Part shown: one piece after another, positions 54,956 to 62,594 of the stretch
Layout: each line of letters begins with the position of its first letter
Numbering within the stretch: position 1 is the first letter of the stretch
Source of the DNA: Bacillota bacterium
GTDB taxonomy: Bacteria > Bacillota > Clostridia > Lachnospirales > Lachnospiraceae
Reading direction: 5' to 3'
Length of the DNA stretch: 64,000 nt
NCBI GenBank assembly: GCA_023663285.1
Contig: JAMPHT010000007.1
Coordinates: 23,432 to 87,431, forward strand
Translations under genes and position numbers: made by a program
Notes under the pieces: model-generated
Database searches by the model: none
The model's input: only the letters and a program-made list of their open reading frames with translations
What the model was told of the DNA's origin: nothing

Positions 54956-55261
54956 TTATTCCGCAATATTGAGAATATCCAAAAAGCCCGTGACCTCAAA
55001 GACTTCATGAATAATTTCATTGACGTGGCATATCACCAGTTCTCCGCTTCCCTTTTTCATAAACGTCTTATGCGCGGACAAAAGCACCCGCAGACCGGCT
55101 GACGAAAGATATTCCAGTCCCGCAAAATCCAGTATCAGCTTTTCAGCGTCGTCAATGCACCCGTTGATCTCCGCCTCAAGCTGCGACACCGTGTTTGAAT
55201 CAAGACGCCCTTTTGGTAAAATAGTGATTTCCTTTCCGTTTTCCTTTTTCTCGATCTCCAT
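54956..55261 (-). CDS. STAS anti-anti-sigma factor, RsbV-like
   Basis: 101 residues. GRLDSNTVSQLEAEI and LEYLSSAGLRVL are classic; Ser54 is the expected phosphorylation site, removed by the PP2C phosphatase and added by the RsbW-like kinase. GGAGG is about eight bases from the ATG. Confidence 0.94.
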   Translation of the reverse strand: MEIEKKENGKEITILPKGRLDSNTVSQLEAEINGCIDDAEKLILDFAGLEYLSSAGLRVLLSAHKTFMKKGSGELVICHVNEIIHEVFEVTGFLDILNIAE

Positions 55262-55396
55262 GGCACATCCCTCCTGAGTCTAAGCTACCTGCTGTAATTG
55301 TAATTTTAGCTCAAATTGTAATTGTAGCTCATATGGTTTGCGATACGCATAACGCGCACAACTTATGGCTTTCATAACTGTATGATGATAATCATT
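55262..55396. other. Upstream region of the STAS gene with short repeats
   Basis: Contains two related stretches TGTAATTGTAATTTTAGCTC and TTGTAATTGTAGCTC (about 55293-55332), possibly sites controlling the STAS-RsbW operon. The AT-rich part of the window begins here. No gene seen. Confidence 0.35.
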
Positions 55397-55855
55397 TCAT
55401 TGATCATGACGATCACTATCATAATGATTATTTTCTGATTCTACCACATTTACCGCTGCTTTTGTAGCATTTTGCGGTATTTTGGTATTGATTGCACTTT
55501 TTGGGGAATGATTTGCATATTGTTTTACGCCGGCGCTAAACTCCAGACACTCATCTATGTAATTGTTTACACATATTCTATGATGGAGCCATGTCTCTCT
55601 GTCTTTCTCCGTCTCCTGAGTACTTTCCCAAAAAGCGATCAATAAGGGGCCCATAATAGAGCATAACGTCAAAAGAACTTTTATAAAACATAAGAAGCCG
55701 CTTTCCTGCGTTTCAAGAATCCCTAACGCCAAAACAGCACTGGATGCCCCGCAGCCCAAAGCTGTCAATCGCATACCTTTTAAACTGCCCCGCGTTGACG
55801 GACGTATTTTCCACACGGTCAAGCTAATATTATTATAACATACATTTTCTGACAT
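55397..55855 (-). CDS. Small two-helix membrane protein, unknown
   Basis: Up to 152 residues with two hydrophobic stretches (about 30-48 and 54-75) and a polar C-terminal tail rich in Asn, Ser and Asp. I recognise no family. The ATG at 55855 directly follows the T-run of a terminator and lacks a ribosome site. An extended -10 (TGTTATAAT, TATAAT at 55832-55837) lies just inside, so translation may really begin lower, for instance at the ATG at 55774. Confidence 0.55.
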   Translation of the reverse strand: MSENVCYNNISLTVWKIRPSTRGSLKGMRLTALGCGASSAVLALGILETQESGFLCFIKVLLTLCSIMGPLLIAFWESTQETEKDRETWLHHRICVNNYIDECLEFSAGVKQYANHSPKSAINTKIPQNATKAAVNVVESENNHYDSDRHDQ

Positions 55856-55885
55856 AAAAAGAGGCTTTCCGAGATCTCGGAAAGC
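55856..55885 (-). terminator. Terminator with 22-bp perfect palindrome
   Basis: GCTTTCCGAGATCTCGGAAAGC (22 bases, written here as halves GCTTTCCGAGA and TCTCGGAAAGC, 55864-55885) is followed on the minus strand by CTCTTTTT. A third half-copy TCTCGGAAAGC adjoins at 55886-55896. It ends leftward transcripts of the DUF6429 group. Confidence 0.78.
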
Positions 55886-55914
55886 TCTCGGAAAGCTACA
55901 TATATTCAGGAATG

Positions 55915-56270
55915 CTTATGCTTTACCAATCAGCTATGTTATATTTTTCCAAAAGTTCTTTTGCTTTCGCCTCACCTTCCTTAGTAATATACATGGATTT
56001 TGAGCGATGCGAACCCTGCCTTATGTAATCCTGCTCATCAAGTTTATTGAGCATATCAAAATCATAACCTTTCCACGCATACTTGTCATCTTTATTAGCA
56101 AACCTATCTCGTTCTGCAAAATGTGATAAATAGATCAACATCATTGTCAATTCTTCCATTGCTGTCTTTGCATCTGTTTTATCCATGCTATTCTCCTCTG
56201 CTTTCTAATACTTGTGTAAAGTTTTCTGAACAAGCGACAACTTCAAAGCGCCCTTGTTTAAATGTTGGAT
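55915..56270. repeat. Direct repeat copy 1 (DUF6429 unit)
   Basis: This stretch recurs at 57063-57410 in the same orientation, offset 1,148 bases, nearly identical over the DUF6429 coding part and diverging beyond it. Confidence 0.8.
55923..56186 (-). CDS. DUF6429-family protein, intact copy
   Basis: 87 residues. MEELTMMLIYLSHF, AWKGYDFDMLNKLDEQDYI and SMYITKEGEAKAKELL match DUF6429, small helical proteins of unknown role, often in accessory regions; a winged-helix-like fold is possible. GAGGAG lies before the ATG. A decayed second copy lies at 57071-57335. Confidence 0.82.
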   Translation of the reverse strand: MDKTDAKTAMEELTMMLIYLSHFAERDRFANKDDKYAWKGYDFDMLNKLDEQDYIRQGSHRSKSMYITKEGEAKAKELLEKYNIADW

Positions 56271-56514
56271 AAATCTTGTTTAAACCTTGTTTAAATATCC
56301 AGTAGGGAGTAATTTCTCCATGTTCTTTTATAAAGCTGACTATTGCACTTACTTTATTATATTCTTTTTGTGTCAGAACTTCGCTCAAAACTTCGCTCAT
56401 TTTTTTGAGCGGAGTTTTCACTTCCAAAAACATTTCTTTCTCTGCGTCTGCGACAAGTAAATCTTTCTGGTAGATGTCTGTATAATTATCTATGTCAAAA
56501 ATTATATTGGACAA
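56188..56514 (-). CDS. Hypothetical protein of the DUF6429 cassette
   Basis: 108 residues from a TTG at 56514, preceded by AGGT at a distance of nine bases. No known family. The C-terminal part YPTFKQGRFEVVACSENF recurs as a broken copy at about 57374-57470. It sits one base before the DUF6429 gene and ten bases after the pRiA4b-like gene, so the three look co-transcribed. Confidence 0.65.
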   Translation of the reverse strand: MSNIIFDIDNYTDIYQKDLLVADAEKEMFLEVKTPLKKMSEVLSEVLTQKEYNKVSAIVSFIKEHGEITPYWIFKQGLNKIYPTFKQGRFEVVACSENFTQVLESRGE

Positions 56515-56524
56515 CGCTTGTTAC

Positions 56525-56941
56525 CTAAAATTCTTCCTCTTCATCATCCCACATCGGATACTGTTCCACATGCCCTGCCGACTTAATCAGTTTAGGCGAT
56601 GTCTTTTTCGTTTCAGCTTCTATCTTTTGCACATGAATCGTAAACATCCAATCATCGCCATAATCATAATGAAGCGAAAAATTTTGCCCCTTTACAAGAC
56701 CAATTTTGTCTATCACTATATCTGTTGACGGTCCGCCATCTTCGGGATCATACTGATAATTGTCTTCGCTATACATTCTATTGTCCATGCAGAATTCATA
56801 TAAATGCTCATGAATAAAATCAAACGCTTCCAGAATAAACTCACATAATCTATCGAGCGTTTCCTTTCCAGAGATTTCTATAGTACGATATACCGTTCTG
56901 CCCTGCCCCGCCGGATAAACCTTAAAAGTGTATTTTGCCAT
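56525..56941 (-). CDS. Plasmid pRiA4b ORF-3-like protein
   Basis: 138 residues. TFKVYPAGQGRTVYRTIEI, LCEFILEAFDFIHEHLYEF and LHYDYGDDWMFTIHV match the pRiA4b ORF-3 family, often carried as a passenger on plasmids and insertion elements. Molecular function unknown. AAGGA is upstream of the ATG. No transposase is next to it. Confidence 0.82.
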   Translation of the reverse strand: MAKYTFKVYPAGQGRTVYRTIEISGKETLDRLCEFILEAFDFIHEHLYEFCMDNRMYSEDNYQYDPEDGGPSTDIVIDKIGLVKGQNFSLHYDYGDDWMFTIHVQKIEAETKKTSPKLIKSAGHVEQYPMWDDEEEEF

Positions 56942-57062
56942 TTCTTCTGTCCTTTCTCTATGTGCTTATATCATCAGTTTGTGTTATATTTCAGCCTTCC
57001 CTGTACTAACTTTTTAGATCCAAGTATCAATAGTGCTTGTATGCTTCTTAAGTTTTCAAATT

Positions 57063-57410
57063 CTTATGCTTTACCAATCAGCTATGTTATATTTCTTCAA
57101 AAGTTCTTTTGCTTTCGCCTCACCTTCCTTAGTAATATACATGGATTTTGAATGATGCGAACCCTGCCTTATGTAATCCTGCTCGTCAAGTTTATTGAGC
57201 ATATCAAAATCATAACCTTTCCACGCATACTTGTCATCTTTATTAGCAAACCTATCTCGTTCTGCAAAATGTGATAAATAGATCAACATCATCGTCAATT
57301 CTTCCATTGCTGTTTTTTGCATCTGTTTTATCCATGCTATTCTTCCCCTGCTTTCTAACATTTCTAATTTTCTTTAAAAATTGTCTGAACAAACAATAAT
57401 TTCAAAACGA
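57063..57410. repeat. Direct repeat copy 2 (DUF6429 unit)
   Basis: Second copy of the repeat at 55915-56270, with an extra A in the reading frame and a diverged left-over of the 108-residue gene beyond. Confidence 0.8.
57071..57335 (-). pseudogene. DUF6429 gene, frameshifted copy
   Basis: The ATG at 57333-57335 and its ribosome site match copy 1, but a run of six A at 57312-57317 replaces AAAGA and shifts the frame after about six codons. An internal ATG at 57307 (MEELTMMLIYL) could still give a 78-residue protein almost identical to copy 1. I read it as a decaying duplicate. Confidence 0.7.
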
Positions 57411-57470
57411 CCTTGTTTAACGCTTGGATAACCTTGAATAAATCTCAAATAATCTTGGGTAAATTCCAAA
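57374..57470 (-). pseudogene. Remnant of the 108-residue hypothetical gene
   Basis: On the minus strand the codons read FIQGYPSVKQGRFEIIVCSD then NF and TAA, clearly related to YPTFKQGRFEVVACSENF of the intact gene at 56188-56514. The N-terminal part is lost. Confidence 0.65.
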
Positions 57471-57585
57471 TTATCCAACCAAAGATAGTAGCTACACGAC
57501 CAGACTCAACAGTCCTGCCACCCTCACGGATTAAGCCAGAATGACCTCTTTGGGTAAATAGCGCATTTTCCAGCTTTTTATTCAT
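57445..57585 (-). pseudogene. Short ORF carrying an EF-Tu C-terminus-like fragment
   Basis: A 46-codon frame without a ribosome site. It includes GLIREGGRTVESGRVATI (about 57483-57536), which resembles the end of elongation factor Tu (RFAIREGGRTV-x-(A/S)G-x-V). The rest is unrelated. It looks like a scrap of a tuf gene brought in by recombination; the match is short. Confidence 0.5.
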
Positions 57586-57694
57586 TACATTTTTCTGAAA
57601 TCATAAATTTTCTCTGCATTTTCAGAATTTCTGTAGCCAATTTGTAGCCAAAGAACTTCTAAGTCATATTCTGAATGGGCGCAAATTAAAAATA
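57586..57694. other. AT-rich gene-free stretch
   Basis: Only scraps of open frames between the EF-Tu-like fragment and the next gene; no promoter or terminator stands out. Confidence 0.3.
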
Positions 57695-58636
57695 TTATCC
57701 ATTATCTCTACACTTTTTCATTGAATCCAATATTTTATCTGACAAGGATTTCAATTTCTCCATTTCATCAATTTGGTTTGCAGCTTCCCATTGGTTTGCA
57801 ATGATTTTCCGAAAATATGGATACATATCTCTAATATTCTTTTCGGAATCAAGGATAGCACTTGGCAACTCACCCGGATTATGCTCGCCTTGCTGATAAA
57901 AAGTGACTTTAATATTACTAAAAGATTTAGCATCGTCGAATAAATCATACGCAACAAAAGAGGTAGTAAATACAAAATCTGATGTTGCTAATAAAAGACG
58001 CTTTTTCTCAAAAGCATCACAAAAACTTTCGTTATTTCGTATGGTATTTACCACCACATTCAGCTTTGACAGCAGATCATATTTATAGGAATTATCATCA
58101 TTATCCGTTCTTGATCCATAATATTCAGCACAATTCTCTGAAACAGCATCTAAGCTACTAATTAGTATGTACACTTTGAAATTCTCATTATTTTTTAAAA
58201 GCATCTCTAATTTTGCTCGATATTTTTCCATGAAGCGATTAGGTGCTATACCTGTTAAGACAAAATCTTTTTTTGCATTTTCAAAAAAATTATAATCATC
58301 TATATCTATTTCATCCTCAAAACGCAAACCGCCATTTTGGGCTGTCACATCTACAGATAGCCAATTCATTTTCTTTTGCATAATAGAATCTTTAGTTTGT
58401 AAAACATATAGTTCCATAAATATATTTAATACTAATGTATATCGAACAACTACTTGTATTGATTCTGGCACCAATCCATATGCAGCTCCTGAAATCACAG
58501 CAAACAAGAGTAATACTATTTGTATATATCTATTTCTTTTTTCTACAAACCGCTCAATATTATCTATAACAACATTTCTTTTTGCGCCTTCTCTTTCAAA
58601 ATTAATTGTATTTTTTAACCCATTGTCTTTAGCCAT
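57695..58636 (-). CDS. Two-helix membrane protein with unidentified soluble domain
   Basis: 313 residues: a basic N terminus, two helices (about 37-56 and 63-82), then a cytosolic domain of about 230 residues. The segment FFENAKKDFVLTGIAPNRFMEKYRAKLEML with VYILISSLD recalls domains such as DUF5919 that share a phospholipase-D-like fold, but I see no HKD motif. A membrane anchor plus such a domain beside nuclease genes would suit a defence effector or sensor; this is a guess. AAAGGAG is 12 bases before the ATG. No operon partner touches it. Confidence 0.6.
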   Translation of the reverse strand: MAKDNGLKNTINFEREGAKRNVVIDNIERFVEKRNRYIQIVLLLFAVISGAAYGLVPESIQVVVRYTLVLNIFMELYVLQTKDSIMQKKMNWLSVDVTAQNGGLRFEDEIDIDDYNFFENAKKDFVLTGIAPNRFMEKYRAKLEMLLKNNENFKVYILISSLDAVSENCAEYYGSRTDNDDNSYKYDLLSKLNVVVNTIRNNESFCDAFEKKRLLLATSDFVFTTSFVAYDLFDDAKSFSNIKVTFYQQGEHNPGELPSAILDSEKNIRDMYPYFRKIIANQWEAANQIDEMEKLKSLSDKILDSMKKCRDNG

Positions 58637-58767
58637 GCTTTATCAGCACTCCTTTCTTGTCAGTTCAAGTATTCTCACCAGTAACATTGCAAAATATTTT
58701 ATTTCATATGACCCATAAATAAAATAACTATATTGTCATGTATGCATAGGAGTTCAATAAATACTTT
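58637..58767. other. Gene-free AT-rich spacer
   Basis: 131 bases between the membrane protein and the DUF1016 gene. It probably holds the promoter of the former; no consensus pair is clear. Confidence 0.3.
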
Positions 58768-59865
58768 CTACAAATTCGTCTCCTCTTCTATCCATTCCTT
58801 TAATTTCTTCTGCAATTCTTTCTTATCAGGCAAATATAATTGATACTCCGATGCATAAATATTGGCATCATCCGGCAATGTAATTTCTACAAGGGCATCA
58901 TCCTTTTCCTTGCACAACAGAATCCCTACTGTTGGATTTTCCTCCGGTAGCTTCTCATATCTATCGTAGTAGTGTACATACATCAACATTTGCCCTAAAT
59001 CCTGATGTGTCAACTTATCAATTTTCAAATCTATCAACACATAACATCGCAGAAGCCTATTGTAAAACACAAGATCCACATAATAGTTGTCTTCCTTAAA
59101 TGTAAATCGCTTCTGCCTTGCTTCAAATAAATAGCCCTTTCCTAATTCTAATAAAAATTTTTGCAATTTATTAATAATAGCAGTTTCCAAATCAGTTTCC
59201 ACATATTTTGCTTTTTCATCTAACCCAAGAAATTCAAGCACAGTCGGTTGTTTCACAATATCTTGCGGCTTTGTTATCACATTACCTTCAGACGCAAGCC
59301 GCATTACCTCGTCCTTTTCCCTACTCAAAGCCAACCTTTCATAAAGACTCGAATTATATTGTCTTTGCAGCGTTCGTATTCCCCATGCCTCATTTGTTGC
59401 CTCTATCTCATAAAATTTTCTCTCGTTTTCATCTTTAATACGCATCAATTGCAAGTAATGAGACCAAGGAAGCGTGAACGGCACTTCTTTCTCAAAAAAG
59501 CTAAACACCGTTTCACTTTTTTGAATGGCAAAAAGGCTAAACACTGTTTCACTTATTCGGTCACTATATGTTAAATAAAATTTTCTGGCATTTTTCAGTG
59601 TGTCCTCTGAAAATCCTCTTCCATACTTCTTAGATAAAACTTCTGAAAGTCTTTTAATCACTCGCTGACCATATTTCGCTCTGCTCTTACCTTGCTGCTG
59701 CTCTTCCACAATCCATCTTCCTAAAGAATAAAACGTCATAAGCTGAATAATATTAATCTGCTTTCCTGTAATTCCTCTTGCATATTCAACTAAATCTACT
59801 GAATTTTTGCACAATTCATTCAATGACTCATCTACATCTATTATTTCCAACAAGTCCTTTTTCAT
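58768..59865 (-). CDS. DUF1016 PD-(D/E)xK nuclease-family protein (YhcG-like)
   Basis: 365 residues. The N-terminal DUF1016 helical part (YSLGRWIVEEQQQGKSRAKYG, LSKKYGRGFSEDTLKNARKF) is followed by the nuclease domain (FEARQKRF, YVDLVFYNRLLRCYVLIDLK) with Asp and Lys of the PD-(D/E)xK core. Such proteins are common in restriction and defence loci. A 36-base tandem duplication (59500-59554) repeats SETVFS in the linker. The ATG at 59865 has GGAG eight bases upstream. Confidence 0.88.
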   Translation of the reverse strand: MKKDLLEIIDVDESLNELCKNSVDLVEYARGITGKQINIIQLMTFYSLGRWIVEEQQQGKSRAKYGQRVIKRLSEVLSKKYGRGFSEDTLKNARKFYLTYSDRISETVFSLFAIQKSETVFSFFEKEVPFTLPWSHYLQLMRIKDENERKFYEIEATNEAWGIRTLQRQYNSSLYERLALSREKDEVMRLASEGNVITKPQDIVKQPTVLEFLGLDEKAKYVETDLETAIINKLQKFLLELGKGYLFEARQKRFTFKEDNYYVDLVFYNRLLRCYVLIDLKIDKLTHQDLGQMLMYVHYYDRYEKLPEENPTVGILLCKEKDDALVEITLPDDANIYASEYQLYLPDKKELQKKLKEWIEEETNL

Positions 59866-60080
59866 GATTCGGTCTCCAATCTCATGCTTTTTATTTCCAG
59901 TCATTACCTACTCTTGTCACTCCAACTTATTCTCTTAATGACAATTGTTTCTTTAACATAAATAACCTATGCAATGTCTGCAAAACAAACTTCTTTTAAG
60001 GTCACTTAGCCAATACTAACTTAATCTCCCAACACTAAAAATCACTGCAAACACAACAAGTATTCAAATATAACATAAAT
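59866..60080. other. Gene-free AT-rich spacer
   Basis: 215 bases between the DUF1016 gene start and the ATPase gene stop. Nothing recognisable beyond short A/T runs. Confidence 0.3.
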
Positions 60081-61541
60081 TTATTTTTCAAACATTGTTT
60101 GTTTATTAAATAATGTACCGTTCATATTAATTATTAATTCGTCCATAAAAATATTATCATACTTATATATTGATGCAATAAAAATCTGGTGTTTAGAAAA
60201 ATCACGGGACAAAATTTTCATTATATCATCTACTGTGCTTTTTTCAACCTCTCTCCCACTAGGTGAATCACAGAATATAGGAAGTGGATATCCTATCTTC
60301 TTGCTAAGTAACTCAATATATGCCATCTTATGTGCAAACACCATTTTATGAAGAATTGCTCCTGACTTTTCTTTAAGATTTCTTGTAAAAATATCTATTT
60401 TGTAATCAAATGGTATTTGTAATTCATGAGCATATTTTTCGATCAACTTATATGCATCCGTAACCCATGGATTGTCACTTTTTGCTCTGTAATCTAACAA
60501 ATTTGTTAGTTCCTTTTTTTGCCTTTTCATATCATCTAAAATGGAATTAACTTGAATAGCGCTTATACCTTTAATATCAGCTAACCTTCGAGTCAATTCC
60601 TCATCTACCGCAGGTATCTCAGCAAAAGCAATTTGTTTCTCTTGTTGTGATTCAATTTCTGCAATTTGCCGTTTTAAAGTATTTCTATTTGCTATAAGCA
60701 TACTTTGACGTGCAATATTTATTTCAGCTACATCTTGGTACTCCAATAATGTATCTTTAGAAACTAAAATTGCTGAGCCATCAATAGGATTTTTAATAAA
60801 TATTTTCTTCTTTTCTATGTAGTTTGCAAAGTTATTATTTGCAGAGATAATATCATTAACTTTTGCTAATTCTTTTTCCACTTTCGAAAGCTGCATTTTT
60901 TTTTCGGCTAAATCGGCTTCCAACTCCTGATCATATGATTGAAAATCTAATTTTAAATCAATTGATTGATTAATGGCAGCCTGATATTCTGCTACATTAA
61001 GCAATAATTTATATTGTTCAATTTTTTTTTCTAATGCTCTTATTTTTTCTACTATTTCGTAACTTTCTTGACTTTCGTCTTCCTTTAAACCTCTAAAAAA
61101 GCTTTCTATTGAAAATCTATTTTTTCCAATGATTGTTCCTCGATTTAGTAATGTCCACCCTTTTTCTTGATCAAAGTAAATCGTTCCAAGCATATTATTT
61201 ATCAATTCAACATTTTTGATACCAAACAAAAATGCGTGTGCTGCTACCTCATCAACGGGTAAATCAAATTCTGTTTCATTTAATTTCAATAGATTTTTTT
61301 TACGATATACATTATATCTTTGACCATTTCGAAGAACACTTAAAGTGAACTCATATTCTTCAAATTTAATTAATTCAGTATTGGGAACAGCAAAACCGAG
61401 CGTATATAGAATTGCTCGTATTATTGTTGTCTTTCCAGTGGAATTTCCCCTGCTAAAAAAAACGCATACTTTATTATTTAATCCTATTTCTTTCCAGTTG
61501 AAATCCAATATTTTTCGCAAACAAAAATGCTCTATTATCAT
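60081..61541 (-). CDS. SMC/RecN-like ATPase of an ATPase-nuclease defence pair
   Basis: 486 residues. Walker A RGNSTGKTT at about 31-39, a long coiled-coil at about 165-345, and a C-terminal Walker B-like PIFCDSPSG near 426, where the usual Glu after Asp is Ser. The layout fits the AAA/ABC ATPases of ABC-three-component and Lamassu-like systems, though the coiled coil is short and no zinc-hook cysteines are seen. Its start overlaps the nuclease-like gene stop by four bases (ATGA at 61538-61541), so the two are coupled. Confidence 0.82.
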   Translation of the reverse strand: MIIEHFCLRKILDFNWKEIGLNNKVCVFFSRGNSTGKTTIIRAILYTLGFAVPNTELIKFEEYEFTLSVLRNGQRYNVYRKKNLLKLNETEFDLPVDEVAAHAFLFGIKNVELINNMLGTIYFDQEKGWTLLNRGTIIGKNRFSIESFFRGLKEDESQESYEIVEKIRALEKKIEQYKLLLNVAEYQAAINQSIDLKLDFQSYDQELEADLAEKKMQLSKVEKELAKVNDIISANNNFANYIEKKKIFIKNPIDGSAILVSKDTLLEYQDVAEINIARQSMLIANRNTLKRQIAEIESQQEKQIAFAEIPAVDEELTRRLADIKGISAIQVNSILDDMKRQKKELTNLLDYRAKSDNPWVTDAYKLIEKYAHELQIPFDYKIDIFTRNLKEKSGAILHKMVFAHKMAYIELLSKKIGYPLPIFCDSPSGREVEKSTVDDIMKILSRDFSKHQIFIASIYKYDNIFMDELIINMNGTLFNKQTMFEK

Positions 61542-62548
61542 AAATTCGCCGCCTCCCTTATTTTATTAATTTTTGATCTTCTTATTATAATTGTTAATAA
61601 AATAAGTTTTATTAAAGCCTCTTTTTTTTCTTCATCATTGATTTCAGAAAAATTACTTTTATAATTTTGCCACTCATTTTTTACATACTCATACTTATAC
61701 TTTGCCTTTTCCTTTTGTATTTCTCTTTTACGAAGAAAATCTCCTGCCACTTCCGCAACAAATTCATAATCATATGTATGCAAATTTATTATATTTCGGA
61801 ATTCTTGTTCAATCTCAGCGTAATCATCATAATCGCAAACCTTATTAAACTCATCTTCCTCTAATGGTGGATCAATGACCAAAACAATTACTGGCATCAT
61901 AATCTGGTTCTTGGTCAAATCTATACGCTTTTCCTTATCTGGTTTGTCTGAACAATTAACCATAAATGTCTCAAACCAGCTATCTAATAATCTCTGGCTA
62001 TATGAAGCATCATTTATCGCCGCTCTCAAAAATTCTTCAATTTTCACTTTCACAGATGCGAATTTATTATCTCCTTCACCAAAAAAATTGAGGATATGTA
62101 CTTGTAATTTTTCAGTTGAAAAATCGGAACTGACCAAATTTTTAATCTTATTTTGATCATCCTCAGGCAAAACAGAAAAATCATAGGTATGTCCATACTC
62201 ATAAGCAGAAGGTATTTTACTTGAAAGTGGATTAATTATATTTGTAATATAAACCAGCTTTACTGCATCTCCATTTTTTCCATCAGATTCCAACAATTTT
62301 AGAGAATCTTTCAAATCTTTATAGGCATTTCTTTGATCTCCGATACGCGTTACCGACTTTGCCTGAGCATATACCTTGCCACCTTTTAATGTCAATTCAA
62401 TATCATCAGAAATTCCTTCCATCTTTATTGCTGTTAATTCTTTTATTTTATCTAACATTAAGGTTATCCCTGCTCCGACTTGAAAAACCCATCCATAAGC
62501 AGATGCTGATGCATTTGTATCAACTTCTTTATCGTCAATTACCGCCAC
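61538..62548 (-). CDS. PD-(D/E)xK nuclease-like partner (Cap4/DUF4297-type)
   Basis: 336 residues from a GTG at 62548 with GGAGG seven bases upstream. The N-terminal half begins ASAYGWVFQVGAGITLML and has KMEGISDDIEL and VYAQAK: Glu44, Asp48/49 and Gln62-x-Lys64 give the order E-D-QxK of the Cap4/DUF4297 dsDNA nuclease fold. The C-terminal 150 residues are helical with a very basic Lys-rich tail and may contact the ATPase. Overlap with the SMC-like gene marks a two-gene module. The nuclease call rests on motif order, not a database hit. Confidence 0.72.
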   Translation of the reverse strand: MAVIDDKEVDTNASASAYGWVFQVGAGITLMLDKIKELTAIKMEGISDDIELTLKGGKVYAQAKSVTRIGDQRNAYKDLKDSLKLLESDGKNGDAVKLVYITNIINPLSSKIPSAYEYGHTYDFSVLPEDDQNKIKNLVSSDFSTEKLQVHILNFFGEGDNKFASVKVKIEEFLRAAINDASYSQRLLDSWFETFMVNCSDKPDKEKRIDLTKNQIMMPVIVLVIDPPLEEDEFNKVCDYDDYAEIEQEFRNIINLHTYDYEFVAEVAGDFLRKREIQKEKAKYKYEYVKNEWQNYKSNFSEINDEEKKEALIKLILLTIIIRRSKINKIREAANL

Positions 62549-62594
62549 GCCTTATCCTCCAATGAATTCACTGTATTCCTTTTAAAATAAAATC

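Noticed and set aside
56525-56941. Insertion sequence suggested by the pRiA4b ORF-3-like gene
   Set aside because: No transposase, no terminal inverted repeats found; kept as a plain gene.
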